From Phenylobacterium sp. (GTDB lineage: Bacteria; Pseudomonadota; Alphaproteobacteria; Caulobacterales; Caulobacteraceae): a stretch of 64,000 bases of DNA. The DNA lies in assembly GCF_013911965.1 (NCBI RefSeq), contig NZ_JACESE010000002.1:1-64000 (forward strand), given 5' to 3'. Numbering within the stretch: position 1 is the stretch's first letter; every line of letters starts with the position of its first letter. The notes below the pieces were generated by a model. It saw only the letters and a list, made by a program, of their open reading frames with translations. It was not told the origin of the DNA and ran no database searches. A program made the translations under genes and the position numbers. Below are positions 54,223-63,336 of the stretch, piece after piece.

Positions 54223-55506
54223 TCAGGCCGGATCGATCACCATGCAGGCCTGGCGCTTGGCCTTCAGGACCTCGCAGGCGGCGCGGGCCTTGTCCTCGCT
54301 CATGCCGGTGAAACGGGCCCGGTAGAAGCCGCTGCTGGGATCGGTGATCATGGTCTCGGCGCCGGCGAAGGCGTCGCCGAAGCGGCGGCGGGTCAGCTTC
54401 AGCTGGTCCTGGGCCAGGCCCTTGGACTTGAAGGCGCCGACCTGCACCTGCCACTTGCCGCCCGGCTCGGCCTTGCGGGCCGGGGCCGTGGCGGCGGGCG
54501 GCGGCGGGGCCGAGGCCAGAACGATCTTCAGTCCGTCCTGGTCGGCGTCGCCCTGCTCGCGCGAGGGGCGCAGGATCTCGCCGTCGGGGGCGGGCTCGAA
54601 CAGGTTCTGGGCGACGGTGATCCGTTCGCCGCGGGCGCGGCGGCCGGCGACGTTGAAGCCGGTCAGCAGCAGGTCTTCGGCGTGGTTGTCCCGCGCCGCC
54701 GTCGAGGCGCCGCCCAGGACCACCACGATCAGGCGGCGGTTGTCGCGCACGCCGGAGATGGCGATGTTGTAGCCGGACGCATTGGTGTAGCCGGTCTTCA
54801 GCCCGTCGACGCCGGCCACGCGGCCCAGCAGATTGTTGTGCCCACGGATGGTCGTGCCGCGGAAGCTGAACTGGGTGCGGGCGAACAGGCTGTAGTACTG
54901 CGGGAAGTCGCGCATGATCGCCCGCGACAGCACGGCCAGATCGCGCGCCGAGGAGACCTGGCGGCTGTCGGGCAGGCCCGAGGCGTTCACGAAGGTCGTC
55001 GAATCCATGCCGAGCTCGCGGGCCCGCAGGGTCATGAGCGCGGCGAAGCGCGCCTCGCTGCCGCCCAGACGCTCGGCCACGGCCACGGCCACGTCGTTGG
55101 CCGACTTGATGGCCAGCGCGTTCATGGCCTCTTCCACCGTGATGGAGTCGCCGGCCTTCACATAGAGCTTGGTCGGAGAGGCGGCGGCCGCCCGGGTGGA
55201 GAAGGGGATGCGGTCGTCGAGGTCCATCCGGCCGGCGGCCAGTTCCTCGAACAGCAGATAGAGGGTCATCACCTTGGTGATGGAGGCCGGGTAGCGCGGA
55301 CTGTCGGCGCGCTTGGCGTAGAGCACCTCGCCCGATTCCGCGTCCACCACGATGGAGGCGTACTTCGGCTGCTGCGCAGGCAGCTGGAGGTAGGGGATCT
55401 GGGCCTGGGCGGCGGGTGCCGCGGCGAGGCCGAGGGTCGCCGCGATGGCGAAGAAGCCGGCGAGAATCTGGCGGCGGGCGCGTTGGAACATCGCTTCGTC
55501 CGTCAT
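54223..55506 (-). CDS. D-alanyl-D-alanine carboxypeptidase with SPOR domain
   Basis: 427 residues from ATG 55506 (ATG 55491 gives a tighter signal peptide and is possible). Penicillin-binding protein 5/6 type: signal peptide ending AQA, SxxK in PASITKVMT, SxN in SANDVAVAV and KTG in GVDGLKTGYTNASG. Trims pentapeptides in the periplasm. A C-terminal SPOR domain (about 350-425: KWQVQVGAFKSKGLAQDQL, FYRARFTGM) should target it to denuded glycan at the division site. Confidence 0.93.
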   Translation of the reverse strand: MTDEAMFQRARRQILAGFFAIAATLGLAAAPAAQAQIPYLQLPAQQPKYASIVVDAESGEVLYAKRADSPRYPASITKVMTLYLLFEELAAGRMDLDDRIPFSTRAAAASPTKLYVKAGDSITVEEAMNALAIKSANDVAVAVAERLGGSEARFAALMTLRARELGMDSTTFVNASGLPDSRQVSSARDLAVLSRAIMRDFPQYYSLFARTQFSFRGTTIRGHNNLLGRVAGVDGLKTGYTNASGYNIAISGVRDNRRLIVVVLGGASTAARDNHAEDLLLTGFNVAGRRARGERITVAQNLFEPAPDGEILRPSREQGDADQDGLKIVLASAPPPPAATAPARKAEPGGKWQVQVGAFKSKGLAQDQLKLTRRRFGDAFAGAETMITDPSSGFYRARFTGMSEDKARAACEVLKAKRQACMVIDPA

Positions 55507-55642
55507 GTCTTGGGTTGCCGACGACCCCCCGAGGCCGCCGATGAGGAAAACCTAGCATGCCATGCCGGCCGTTGCGTGACGGTAAACACCTGTTGAGGAA
55601 CGAAATTGTCGCATCGAGCGCGTGAGAGGCGAATGACAGGGC

Positions 55643-55696
55643 ATTGTGCGCTGCACAATCGAGCGTTGACTGTTGCGGTGCAACATGAGATGTTGC
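55643..55696 (+). promoter_or_regulatory. Palindromic operators upstream of the phasin gene (candidate PhaR sites)
   Basis: Site 1 is a 17-base perfect palindrome ATTGTGCGCTGCACAAT (55643-55659). Site 2 TGTTGCGGTGCAACA (55671-55685) overlaps site 3 GCAACATGAGATGTTGC (55680-55696), each symmetric about three bases. Sites 1 and 2 share TGC-N3-GCA, the core reported for the phasin repressor PhaR. A TTGACT at 55665 may be a -35 between them. The rest of the 258-base gap from the carboxypeptidase gene shows no gene. Confidence 0.6.
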
Positions 55697-55764
55697 GCCT
55701 GCGTAAAGCTTACCGCCCCCACATCCCGCGCCGCCCGCGCCCCGCCGTACGAAGGAGTTCAGCC

Positions 55765-56202
55765 ATGGCCGCCGCCGCTGAAACCGCCAAGAACGCCGCC
55801 GAACAGTTCACTCTGGCCGGCAACCAGGCCTTCAAGGACGCGATCGAGAAGTCGCTCGCCGCCCTGGCCGAGACCAACACCTATTCGAAGAAGAACCTGG
55901 AAGCGATGGTCGCCTCGGCCACCGCCGCCGCCAAGGGCGCCGAGGCGCTGGGCGCCCAGGCCATGGCCTTCTCGAAGAAGAACATCGAAGACCAGATGGC
56001 TGCGGCCAAGTCGCTCTCCTCGGCCAAGAGCCTGCAGGAAGCCATGGAGCTGCAGACCGCCTACACCAAGAGCGCGCTCGAGACCTACATGGCCGAGATG
56101 AGCAAGATGTCCGAGATCGTGACCGCCTCGATGAAGGACTCCATGAAGCCGCTCAACGAACGCGTGACCGCCGCGGTCGAGCGCTTCCAGGCCGCCCGCT
56201 GA
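55765..56202 (+). CDS. Phasin family protein
   Basis: 145 residues from ATG 55765 with AAGGAG upstream. Alpha-helical, Ala/Lys/Glu-rich, amphipathic throughout with heptad-like spacing: AEQFTLAGNQAFKDAIEKSL, KKNLEAMVASATAAAKGAEAL, SLQEAMELQTAYTKSALETYM. Phasins coat polyhydroxyalkanoate granules. Controlled by its own operators, and followed by a terminator, so monocistronic. Confidence 0.88.
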   Translation: MAAAAETAKNAAEQFTLAGNQAFKDAIEKSLAALAETNTYSKKNLEAMVASATAAAKGAEALGAQAMAFSKKNIEDQMAAAKSLSSAKSLQEAMELQTAYTKSALETYMAEMSKMSEIVTASMKDSMKPLNERVTAAVERFQAAR

Positions 56203-56241
56203 GGCGCCCGGCGCGCAAGCGCCGAAGCACGCAGAATGCCG

Positions 56242-56274
56242 AAGGCCCGGTCCATCGCGGACCGGGCCTTTTCT
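56242..56274 (+). terminator. Terminator after the phasin gene
   Basis: 12-bp perfect stem AAGGCCCGGTCC (56242-56253) / GGACCGGGCCTT (56259-56270), loop ATCGC, then TTCTGTTTC. Confidence 0.92.
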
Positions 56275-56305
56275 GTTTCGAAAGCCGGCGGTACAGACTG
56301 GGACC

Positions 56306-56767
56306 ATGTCCACCGTCGAAGAACGTCTGGCCGCCGTCGGCGTCCGGCTGCCCGAACCCGTCGCCCCCGTCGCCAACTATGTGCCCTTCGTGCGGGCCGG
56401 CGCGCTGCTCCACATCTCGGGCCAGGTGTCCGTCGACGCCTCCGGCGGGGTGAAGGGAACGCTGGGCCAGGATGTCGATCTGGAGACCGGGCGCTACGCC
56501 GCCCGCCTCTGCGCCATCAATCTGATCGCCCAGATGAAGGCCGCCTGTAACGGCGACCTCGGCCGGGTGGTGCGGGTGGTGAAGCTCGGCGGCTTCGTCC
56601 AGGCCGGACCCGACTTCTTCGATATCCCCCAGGTGGTGAACGGCGCCTCGGACCTGATGGTCGACGCCTTCGGCGACATCGGCCGTCACGCCCGCTCGGC
56701 GGTCGGCGTCTATCGCCTGCCGATGAACTTCGCCGTCGAGGTGGACGCGGTGGTGGAGGTCTCGTGA
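56306..56767 (+). CDS. RidA family (YjgF/YER057c) protein
   Basis: 153 residues. RidA-like enamine/imine deaminase fold, of the longer subgroup: VPFVRAGALLHISGQVSVDA, LCAINLIAQMKAACNGDLGRV and the end RHARSAVGVYRLPMNFAVEVDAVVE with the Arg and Glu of the active site. Its stop overlaps a GTG start of the next gene. Confidence 0.9.
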   Translation: MSTVEERLAAVGVRLPEPVAPVANYVPFVRAGALLHISGQVSVDASGGVKGTLGQDVDLETGRYAARLCAINLIAQMKAACNGDLGRVVRVVKLGGFVQAGPDFFDIPQVVNGASDLMVDAFGDIGRHARSAVGVYRLPMNFAVEVDAVVEVS

Positions 56768-57510
56768 GGGACCGCTTCGGCGAGGCCTGGGACCTTCTCT
56801 TCCATCCGCCGGTGGCCCACCGCGGCCTGTGGCGGCCGGACGGCCCGCCGGAGAATTCGCTGGGGGCCTTCCACGCCGCCTGCGCGGCCGGCTACGGCAT
56901 CGAGCTGGACGTCCAGATCTCGGCCGACGGCGAGGCCATGGTCTTCCACGACGACAGCCTCGAACGCATGACGGGGCAGACGGGACGCCTGCGCGACCGC
57001 ACCGCCGCCGACCTGCAGCAGCTCCGGCTGAAGGACACCGACGAGACCATCCCCACCCTGACCGAGACCCTGGCCCTCATCGGCCACAAGGCCATGGTCC
57101 ATGTGGAGCTGAAGACGCCATGGGGCGAGGTGGGGCCGCTGGAGCGGCGGGTGCACGAGATCATCGCAGATCATGCCGGGCCGCTCTGCGTGATCGGTTT
57201 CAATCCCTACAGCCACGCCTGGTACGCCGACCACTATCCGGGCGTGCTGCGCGGCCTGGACTCCTACAGCTACCGCAAGGCCCCGCATCTGGGCGAAGAA
57301 CAGCGCCAGGCCTTCGCCCGGCTGGAGCACGTCTCCATCGCCCGGCCGCATTTCCTGGCGCTCGGCCTCGACATGCTGCCCAGCGCCGAGGCTGACGCCT
57401 ATCGCGCCCAGGGTATGCCGGTCGTCGCCTGGACGGTGCGCGAGCCCGCCCAGTGGGAGGCGGTCAAGGACCATTGCGACAACCTGATCTTCGAGGGGTT
57501 CGCCGCGTGA
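56764..57510 (+). CDS. Glycerophosphodiester phosphodiesterase
   Basis: 248 residues from GTG 56764, overlapping the ridA-like stop (GTGA). TIM-barrel GDPD: VAHRGLWRPDGPPENSLGAF (His and Arg at the site), ELDVQIS, and VFHDDSLERMTGQTGRL with the Glu/Asp metal ligands and catalytic His, then VELKTPWGE. No signal peptide, so cytoplasmic; releases glycerol-3-phosphate from phospholipid head-group diesters. Confidence 0.92.
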   Translation: MRDRFGEAWDLLFHPPVAHRGLWRPDGPPENSLGAFHAACAAGYGIELDVQISADGEAMVFHDDSLERMTGQTGRLRDRTAADLQQLRLKDTDETIPTLTETLALIGHKAMVHVELKTPWGEVGPLERRVHEIIADHAGPLCVIGFNPYSHAWYADHYPGVLRGLDSYSYRKAPHLGEEQRQAFARLEHVSIARPHFLALGLDMLPSAEADAYRAQGMPVVAWTVREPAQWEAVKDHCDNLIFEGFAA

Positions 57511-58676
57511 GCCTCAAGCCGGCGGTCCGGATCAGCCGCCGCATCGCAGAGATCGGCCGCGAGGCTTGGGAGGCGTGCGCGACCGCCCCGGAACACCGCG
57601 GCAATCCCTTCGTCAGCTACGATTTCCTCAATGTGCTGGAAGAGTCCGGCTGCGTCGCCGAACGCACCGGCTGGGGCCCGCAGCATCTGAGCGTCGAAGA
57701 CGAGACCGGCGGCGTCGGCGCGGTCATGCCGCTCTATCTGAAGTCCCACAGCCAGGGCGAATACATCTTCGACCACGCCTGGGCCGACGCCTATGAGCGG
57801 GCCGGCGGCCAGTACTATCCCAAGCTCCTGTCGGCGGCGCCCTTCACGCCGGCCACCGGGCCGCGGTTGCTGGTGCGGCCGGACATCGACGCGGACGAGG
57901 GGCGTCGCCTGCTGCTCGGCGGCGGCCTGACGCTGTGCGAACGCATGGGCGTCTCATCCCTGCACGTGAACTTCCCCACCCGCGCCGAGTGGGAGTGGAT
58001 GGGCGACCAGGGCCTCGCCCAGCGCCAGGGCCAGCAGTACCACTGGGCCAACAAGGGCTATGCGACCTTCGACGACTTCCTGGCCGACCTGTCGTCGGGC
58101 CGGCGCAAGACCATCCGTCGGGAACGGCGCGACGCGCAGGCGGGGCTGGAGATCGTCTGCCTGACCGGCGCCGATCTGACCGAAGACGCCTGGGACGCCT
58201 TCTTCGCCTTCTACATGGACACCGGCTCGCGCAAGTGGGGCCGGCCCTATCTGAACCGCCTCTTCTTCTCCCTGCTGGGCGAGCGGATGGCCGACCGCGT
58301 GCTGCTGGTCATGGCGCGCCGGAACGGCCGCTGGATCGCCGGCGCGCTGAACCTGATCGGCGGCGACGCCCTCTATGGCCGCAACTGGGGCTGCATCGAG
58401 GACGTGCCCTTCCTGCACTTCGAGCTCTGCTACTACCAGGCCATCGAGTGGGCGATCGGCCGCGGGCTCGCGCGGGTGGAGGCGGGCGCGCAAGGCCAGC
58501 ACAAGATCGCCCGCGGCTATCTGCCGAGCCCGGTCTTCTCCGCCCACTACATCGCCGACCCCGCCCTGAGGGGCCCGGTGGAGGACTTCGTCGAACGCGA
58601 ACGCCAGGCCGTGGACGGCGAAATGGAGTGGCTGGCCGAGGAATACTCGCCCTTCCGGCACGACGGGGGCGGGTAG
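57507..58676 (+). CDS. GNAT/FemAB-like acyltransferase (COG3146, DUF482)
   Basis: 389 residues from GTG 57507, again overlapping the previous stop (GTGA). Two GNAT-like halves: HRGNPFVSYDFLNVLEESG, PLYLKSHSQGEYIFDHAWA and AYERAGGQYYPKLLSAAPFTP in the first; SSGRRKTIRRERRD, YGRNWGCIEDVPFLHFELCYYQAIEWAI and EAGAQGQHKIARGYLP in the second are family hallmarks. Substrate unknown; co-translated with ridA-like and GDPD genes. Confidence 0.85.
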   Translation: MSLKPAVRISRRIAEIGREAWEACATAPEHRGNPFVSYDFLNVLEESGCVAERTGWGPQHLSVEDETGGVGAVMPLYLKSHSQGEYIFDHAWADAYERAGGQYYPKLLSAAPFTPATGPRLLVRPDIDADEGRRLLLGGGLTLCERMGVSSLHVNFPTRAEWEWMGDQGLAQRQGQQYHWANKGYATFDDFLADLSSGRRKTIRRERRDAQAGLEIVCLTGADLTEDAWDAFFAFYMDTGSRKWGRPYLNRLFFSLLGERMADRVLLVMARRNGRWIAGALNLIGGDALYGRNWGCIEDVPFLHFELCYYQAIEWAIGRGLARVEAGAQGQHKIARGYLPSPVFSAHYIADPALRGPVEDFVERERQAVDGEMEWLAEEYSPFRHDGGG

Positions 58677-58736
58677 GGGCCTTCGCCTGGCCTCCGTCGC
58701 TTGCTAATCAGGCCGTAAGCCAAGAGGGAGCGCGCC

Positions 58737-59174
58737 ATGAGCCTGGATGGGACCTACGACCCCGACAACATCTTCGCCAAGATCCTGCGGGGCGAGGCGC
58801 CCTGCGCCCGGGTGTTCGAGGACGACCATGTGCTGTCCTTCATGGACGTCTTCCCGCAGACCAAGGGTCACACCCTGGTGATCCCCAAGCACTCCACGGC
58901 CCGCAACCTGCTGGAGGAGGATCCGCAGATTCTGTCGCCCCTGATCCTGGGCGTGCAGCGGGTCGCCCGCGCGGTGCGCGCGGCGCTCGAGCCGGACGGC
59001 GTCGTGATCACCCAGTTCAACGGCGCCGTCGCCGGTCAGACGGTCTTCCACCCGCACTTCCACATCCTGCCGCGGTGGGAGGGCGTGGCGGTGGGCCGGC
59101 ACGCCGCGGGCGGCATGGCCGACCTGAACGAGCTGAAGGACCTGGCCGGGAAGATTTCGGCCAAGATCGCCTGA
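58737..59174 (+). CDS. HIT family hydrolase (HinT-like)
   Basis: 145 residues from ATG 58737 with GAGGGAG upstream. Nucleoside phosphoramidase/nucleotide hydrolase of the histidine-triad family: IFAKILRGEAPCARVFED, PQTKGHTLVIPKH and the triad VFHPHFHILPRW. Fully intact. Confidence 0.92.
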   Translation: MSLDGTYDPDNIFAKILRGEAPCARVFEDDHVLSFMDVFPQTKGHTLVIPKHSTARNLLEEDPQILSPLILGVQRVARAVRAALEPDGVVITQFNGAVAGQTVFHPHFHILPRWEGVAVGRHAAGGMADLNELKDLAGKISAKIA

Positions 59175-59187
59175 GACGCCGGTCCAC

Positions 59188-59222
59188 GAAAAAAGCCCCG
59201 GACCGACGGTCCGGGGCTCCTT
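59188..59222. terminator. Bidirectional terminator between the HIT gene and clpA
   Basis: 11-bp perfect stem AGCCCCGGACC (59194-59204) / GGTCCGGGGCT (59208-59218) with a GAC loop. Six A residues at the left make a proper U tract for clpA on the minus strand; rightward it is followed by CCTTCGTT. Confidence 0.9.
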
Positions 59223-59242
59223 CGTTGACGTGACGGCCGGCT

Positions 59243-61567
59243 CTAGTCGGCCAGTTCGGCGGCGGCGTCCTTGGACGGGTCCTCGATCCGCGGCGCGCCG
59301 GGCTCGCGCCCTTCGCCCTCGATCTCGAAGTCCAGCTTGCCGTCCTTGAGCACCACGCGGACGTGGCCGCCCTTGGTGAGGCGTCCGAACAGGATCTCGT
59401 CGGCCAGCGGCTTCTTGATGTTCTCCTGGATGACCCGGGCCAGCGGCCGGGCGCCATAGAGTTCGTCGAAGCCGTTGTCGGCGAGCCAGCCCGCCGCCTC
59501 GTCCGAGGTCTCGATGGTGACGTGACGGTCCGCCAGCTGGGCTTCCAGCTGCATGACGAACTTCTGCACCACCTGCCGGATGATGTCGGCGGTCAGCGGA
59601 CGGAACTGGACGGTGGCGTCCAGACGGTTGCGGAATTCCGGCGTGAACAGCCGCTTCAGCGCCTCGTCCACCTCATCCTCCGCCTTGCCGCGGCCGAAGC
59701 CGATCGAGTTCCGCTGGGCGTCGGAGGCGCCGGCGTTGGTGGTCATGATCAGGACCACGTTGCGGAAGTCGATCTTCTTGCCGTTGGCGTCGGTCAGGAC
59801 GCCGTGGTCCATGACCTGGAGCAGGATGTTGTAGACGTCCGGGTGCGCCTTCTCGATCTCGTCGAGCAGGACGACCGCGTGCGGATGCTGGTCGACCGCA
59901 TCGGTCAGCAGACCGCCCTGGTCGAAGCCGACATAGCCGGGAGGCGCCCCGATCAGGCGGCTGACCGTGTGCCGCTCCATGTACTCCGACATGTCGAAGC
60001 GCAGGAGTTCGATGCCGAGCGTCGAGGCGAGCTGACGCGCGGTCTCGGTCTTGCCGGTGCCGGTGGGCCCCGAGAAGAGGTAGCAGCCGATCGGCTTGTT
60101 CGGATCGCGCAGACCGGCCCGGGCCATCTTCATGGCCGCCGAGAGCTGCTCGATCGCCTCGTCCTGGCCATAGACCGCCCGCTTCAGGTCGGCCTCCAGC
60201 TGCTTCAGCGCCTCGGTGTCGGACTTGGAGACCGACTTCGGCGGGATGCGGGCGATCTTGGCCACGACGGCCTCGATCTCCTTCACGCCGATGGTCTTCT
60301 TCCGTTTGCTCTCCGGCAGCAGCATCTGGCTGGCCCCGGCCTCGTCGATGATGTCGATGGCCTTGTCGGGCAGCTTGCGGTCGGTGATGTACTTGGCCGA
60401 CAGCTCCACCGCCGATTTGAGCGCGTCGTTGGTGTAGCGGAGCTTGTGGAACTCCTCGTAGTAGGTCTTGAGGCCCTTGAGGATCTTGATCGTGTCGTCG
60501 ATCGTCGGCTCGTTCACATCGATCTTCTGGAAGCGCCGGACGAGCGCCCGGTCCTTCTCGAAGTGCTGGCGGAACTCCTTGTAGGTCGTCGAGCCCATGC
60601 AGCGCAGGGCGCCCGAGGCCAGGGCGGGCTTCAGCAGGTTGGAGGCGTCCATGGCCCCGCCGCTGGTGGCGCCGGCGCCGATCACCGTGTGGATCTCGTC
60701 GATGAACAGGATGGCGTCGGGGTGGTTCTCCAGCTCCTTGACCACCTGCTTGACGCGTTCCTCGAAGTCGCCGCGATAGCGGGTGCCGGCCAGCAGCGCG
60801 CCCATGTCGAGCGAGAAGATGGTCGCCCCGGCGAGAACGTCGGGGACCTGCTTGTTGACGATCTTGCGCGCCAGGCCTTCGGCGATGGCCGTCTTGCCCA
60901 CGCCGGGGTCGCCCACCAGCAGCGGGTTGTTCTTGGTCCGGCGGCACAGGATCTGGATGGCGCGTTCGACTTCGAGCGCACGGCCGATCAGGGGATCGAC
61001 CTTACCTTCCTTGGCCTTCTCGTTGAGGTTGACGCAGTAGGCCTCGAGGGCTTCGCCGCCGGTCTTCACCGCCGCCTTCTCCTCGTCCTCGGCGCCCTTC
61101 ACCGGCTTGCCTTCCACGCTGGCGCCGGCCTTCTTGGCGATGCCATGGGCGATGTAGTTGACCGCGTCGTAGCGGGTCATGTCCTGCTCTTGCAGGAAGT
61201 AGGCGGCGTGGCTCTCCCGTTCGGAGAAGATGGCCACGAGCACGTTGGCTCCGGTGACATCCTCACGTCCGGAAGACTGGACGTGGATGACCGCGCGCTG
61301 GATCACGCGTTGGAAGCCCGCGGTGGGCTTGGCGTCCTCGCCGTCGTCGACCACCAGCGAGCGGAGCTCGTTGTCCACATAACTCGTGAGGGTCGCCCGA
61401 AGGGCGCCCAGGTCCACGTCGCACGCGCGCATCACCGCGGCGGCTTCCTCGTCGTCAACCAGCGCCAATAGGAGGTGTTCCAGCGTCGCATACTCGTGCT
61501 TTCGCTCATTGGCGTAAGCGACGGCGCGATGCAGGGATTCTTCGAGTTGGCGCGAAAACGAGGGCAA
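59243..61567 (-). CDS. clpA: ATP-dependent Clp protease ATPase subunit ClpA
   Basis: 774 residues with a TTG start at 61567-61565 ([20 protein letters not shown] matches the family start); further upstream the frame is open but not conserved. N domain with [12 protein letters not shown], first AAA module [16 protein letters not shown] / [16 protein letters not shown], second AAA module [17 protein letters not shown] / [16 protein letters not shown]. The ClpP-binding IGF-like loop is RNSIGFGRG. Unfolds substrates for ClpP; in Caulobacter it degrades cell-cycle proteins. Ten bases after clpS. Confidence 0.95.
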   Translation of the reverse strand: MPSFSRQLEESLHRAVAYANERKHEYATLEHLLLALVDDEEAAAVMRACDVDLGALRATLTSYVDNELRSLVVDDGEDAKPTAGFQRVIQRAVIHVQSSGREDVTGANVLVAIFSERESHAAYFLQEQDMTRYDAVNYIAHGIAKKAGASVEGKPVKGAEDEEKAAVKTGGEALEAYCVNLNEKAKEGKVDPLIGRALEVERAIQILCRRTKNNPLLVGDPGVGKTAIAEGLARKIVNKQVPDVLAGATIFSLDMGALLAGTRYRGDFEERVKQVVKELENHPDAILFIDEIHTVIGAGATSGGAMDASNLLKPALASGALRCMGSTTYKEFRQHFEKDRALVRRFQKIDVNEPTIDDTIKILKGLKTYYEEFHKLRYTNDALKSAVELSAKYITDRKLPDKAIDIIDEAGASQMLLPESKRKKTIGVKEIEAVVAKIARIPPKSVSKSDTEALKQLEADLKRAVYGQDEAIEQLSAAMKMARAGLRDPNKPIGCYLFSGPTGTGKTETARQLASTLGIELLRFDMSEYMERHTVSRLIGAPPGYVGFDQGGLLTDAVDQHPHAVVLLDEIEKAHPDVYNILLQVMDHGVLTDANGKKIDFRNVVLIMTTNAGASDAQRNSIGFGRGKAEDEVDEALKRLFTPEFRNRLDATVQFRPLTADIIRQVVQKFVMQLEAQLADRHVTIETSDEAAGWLADNGFDELYGARPLARVIQENIKKPLADEILFGRLTKGGHVRVVLKDGKLDFEIEGEGREPGAPRIEDPSKDAAAELAD

Positions 61568-61577
61568 TCTTGGCCTC

Positions 61578-61907
61578 TCAATCCTTTTCCATGGTGCATT
61601 GAAGCGGGTGTTGATGCCGCCTGGCGGTATCAACGACCTGCGCGACTTTCGTTTCCGCCACCTCGTAGGTGAACACGCCGCACACCCCCACGCCGTGCTG
61701 GTGAACGTGCAGCATGATGCGTGTCGCGTCTTCGCGCGACTTGTTGAAGAACTGCTCCAGAACGTAGACGACGAACTCCATCGGCGTGTAGTCGTCGTTC
61801 AGCAGCAGGACCCGGTACATGGACGGCTTCTGCGTCTTCGGCTTGGTCTGGGTGATGACCGCCGATTTGACGCCCGTCGACACATCACCTTGCTTGCGCT
61901 CGGCCAT
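61578..61907 (-). CDS. clpS: ClpS adaptor (N-end rule)
   Basis: 109 residues. Binds N-degrons and delivers them to Clp[25 protein letters not shown] (the [10 protein letters not shown] pocket), [24 protein letters not shown] (His pair, gate Met). N-terminal disordered tail of about 30 residues as in relatives. AGGAGA Shine-Dalgarno. The 154-base gap to dinB holds no gene I can see; a promoter for clpS-clpA should lie there, but I see no firm match. Confidence 0.96.
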   Translation of the reverse strand: MAERKQGDVSTGVKSAVITQTKPKTQKPSMYRVLLLNDDYTPMEFVVYVLEQFFNKSREDATRIMLHVHQHGVGVCGVFTYEVAETKVAQVVDTARRHQHPLQCTMEKD

Positions 61908-62061
61908 CGAAAACGTCTCCTGGCGGGCGTGGTGACCCGCCTCTGGGGGATTAGATATGGAAAGTGGTCGCGTTTGGAAGGGTTGAAATCGTCGCGCGAG
62001 GTCCCCACGCGAAGGTCGCCCATCTTTTTGTCGCCCGCCCTACAGGGCTTTCCGTCTTCAC

Positions 62062-63336
62062 TCAATCTTGAACGGGCCGCCGGCTGCGCAGGGCGCGGGC
62101 TGAGGTGATCGCCTGCGGACCGAAGCGGGCGCGGATCGAATCGGCCGTCTTCTCCTCGGCCAGGGCGCGGCTCTCGTCATTGCCGAAGAAGTCCGCCTCC
62201 AGCGATTCCAGGGGCGAAAGCTCGGCCAGGCCGATGCCGATCAGTCGGTAGCGCCGGCCGTCGGTCTCCTTCTTCAGGAGTTCGCGGCCCACCGAAAAGA
62301 GGGTCCGAGCCGTCTGGGTCGCGGCCGGCAGGGCGCGGCGGCGGGTGAGAATCCTGAAGTCGGCGGTCTTCAGCTTCAGCGTCACCACGCGGCCGGCCAC
62401 GCCGCCCGCACGGGCCTGGCGTGCGACCTTCTCGCACAGGGGCGCCAGACGGTCCTCCAGCACGCCATAGTCGGAATAGTCGTCGTCGAAGGTCGTTTCG
62501 GCGCTGATTCCCTTGCGCGCCTGATCGGGATCGACCGCGCGGCTGTCGCGGCCATGGGCCAGGTCGTGCAGGCGAAGCCCATGGGCCCCGAAGCGGCGCG
62601 CGAGGTCCTTCGGCTCGGCCCGCGCCAGATCGCCGACCAGCCGGAAACCCGCGTCGTCGAGGCTGCGGACCATGGCCGGCCCCACGCCCGGCAGGATGCC
62701 GACCGGCCGGGGCGCGAGAAAGGCCTGCGCTTCGGCCGCGCCGATCACCGAAAAGCCGCGGGGCTTGTCCAGGTCCGAGGCGATCTTGGCCAGGAACTTG
62801 TTGGGCGCGAGGCCGATGGAGACGGTCAGGCCCGTCTCCGACTCGATCCGCGCCTGCAGGCGGGCGAGCGTCAGGGCCGGCGGCGCGCCGTGCAGACGCT
62901 GGGTCCCGGAGAGGTCCATCCAGGCCTCGTCCAGCGACAGGGGCTGAACGAGCGGGGTCAGGTCGGCCATCATGGCCATGATCCGCCGGCTCTCGGCCCG
63001 ATACTTGGTGAAGTCCGGCTTGATGACCACGGCCTGCGGACAGGCCTTCAGCGCCTTGAACATCGGCATGGCCGAGCGCACGCCGTAGACGCGGGCCATG
63101 TAGCAGCAGGTGGTGACGACGCCGCGCTTGCCGCCGCCGACGATGACCGGCCGGTCGCGCAGTTCGGGCCGGTCGCGCTTCTCCACCGAGGCGTAGAAGG
63201 CGTCGCAGTCCATGTGCGCCATGGCCAGGTCGAAGAGTTCGGCGTGCGCGACCATCCGCGGCGAGCCGCAGGCCGGGCAGCGCCGGGCGGCGGGCGCCGG
63301 CCCGCTCCAGAGGCAGTCGCGGCAGAGGGCGTTCAT
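62062..63336 (-). CDS. dinB: DNA polymerase IV (Y-family) with N-terminal zinc ribbon
   Basis: 424 residues from the ATG at 63336-63334. Before the polymerase core lies a zinc-ribbon-like CRDC (residues 5-8) and CPAC (20-23), typical of alphaproteobacterial DinB. Catalytic carboxylates in AHMDCDAFYASVEK and SLDEAWMDLSG; GLAPNKFLAKIASDLDKP, helix-hairpin-helix LPGVGPAMVRSL, and a little-finger domain. The end SRRPVQD lacks a clear beta-clamp QLxLF motif. Co-translated with the ROK gene (ATGA). Confidence 0.92.
   Translation of the reverse strand: MNALCRDCLWSGPAPAARRCPACGSPRMVAHAELFDLAMAHMDCDAFYASVEKRDRPELRDRPVIVGGGKRGVVTTCCYMARVYGVRSAMPMFKALKACPQAVVIKPDFTKYRAESRRIMAMMADLTPLVQPLSLDEAWMDLSGTQRLHGAPPALTLARLQARIESETGLTVSIGLAPNKFLAKIASDLDKPRGFSVIGAAEAQAFLAPRPVGILPGVGPAMVRSLDDAGFRLVGDLARAEPKDLARRFGAHGLRLHDLAHGRDSRAVDPDQARKGISAETTFDDDYSDYGVLEDRLAPLCEKVARQARAGGVAGRVVTLKLKTADFRILTRRRALPAATQTARTLFSVGRELLKKETDGRRYRLIGIGLAELSPLESLEADFFGNDESRALAEEKTADSIRARFGPQAITSARALRSRRPVQD

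Noticed and set aside
59363-61471. 702-codon plus-strand frame antisense to clpA
   Set aside because: Composition shadow of clpA; its translation has no family pattern, while clpA is intact on the minus strand.
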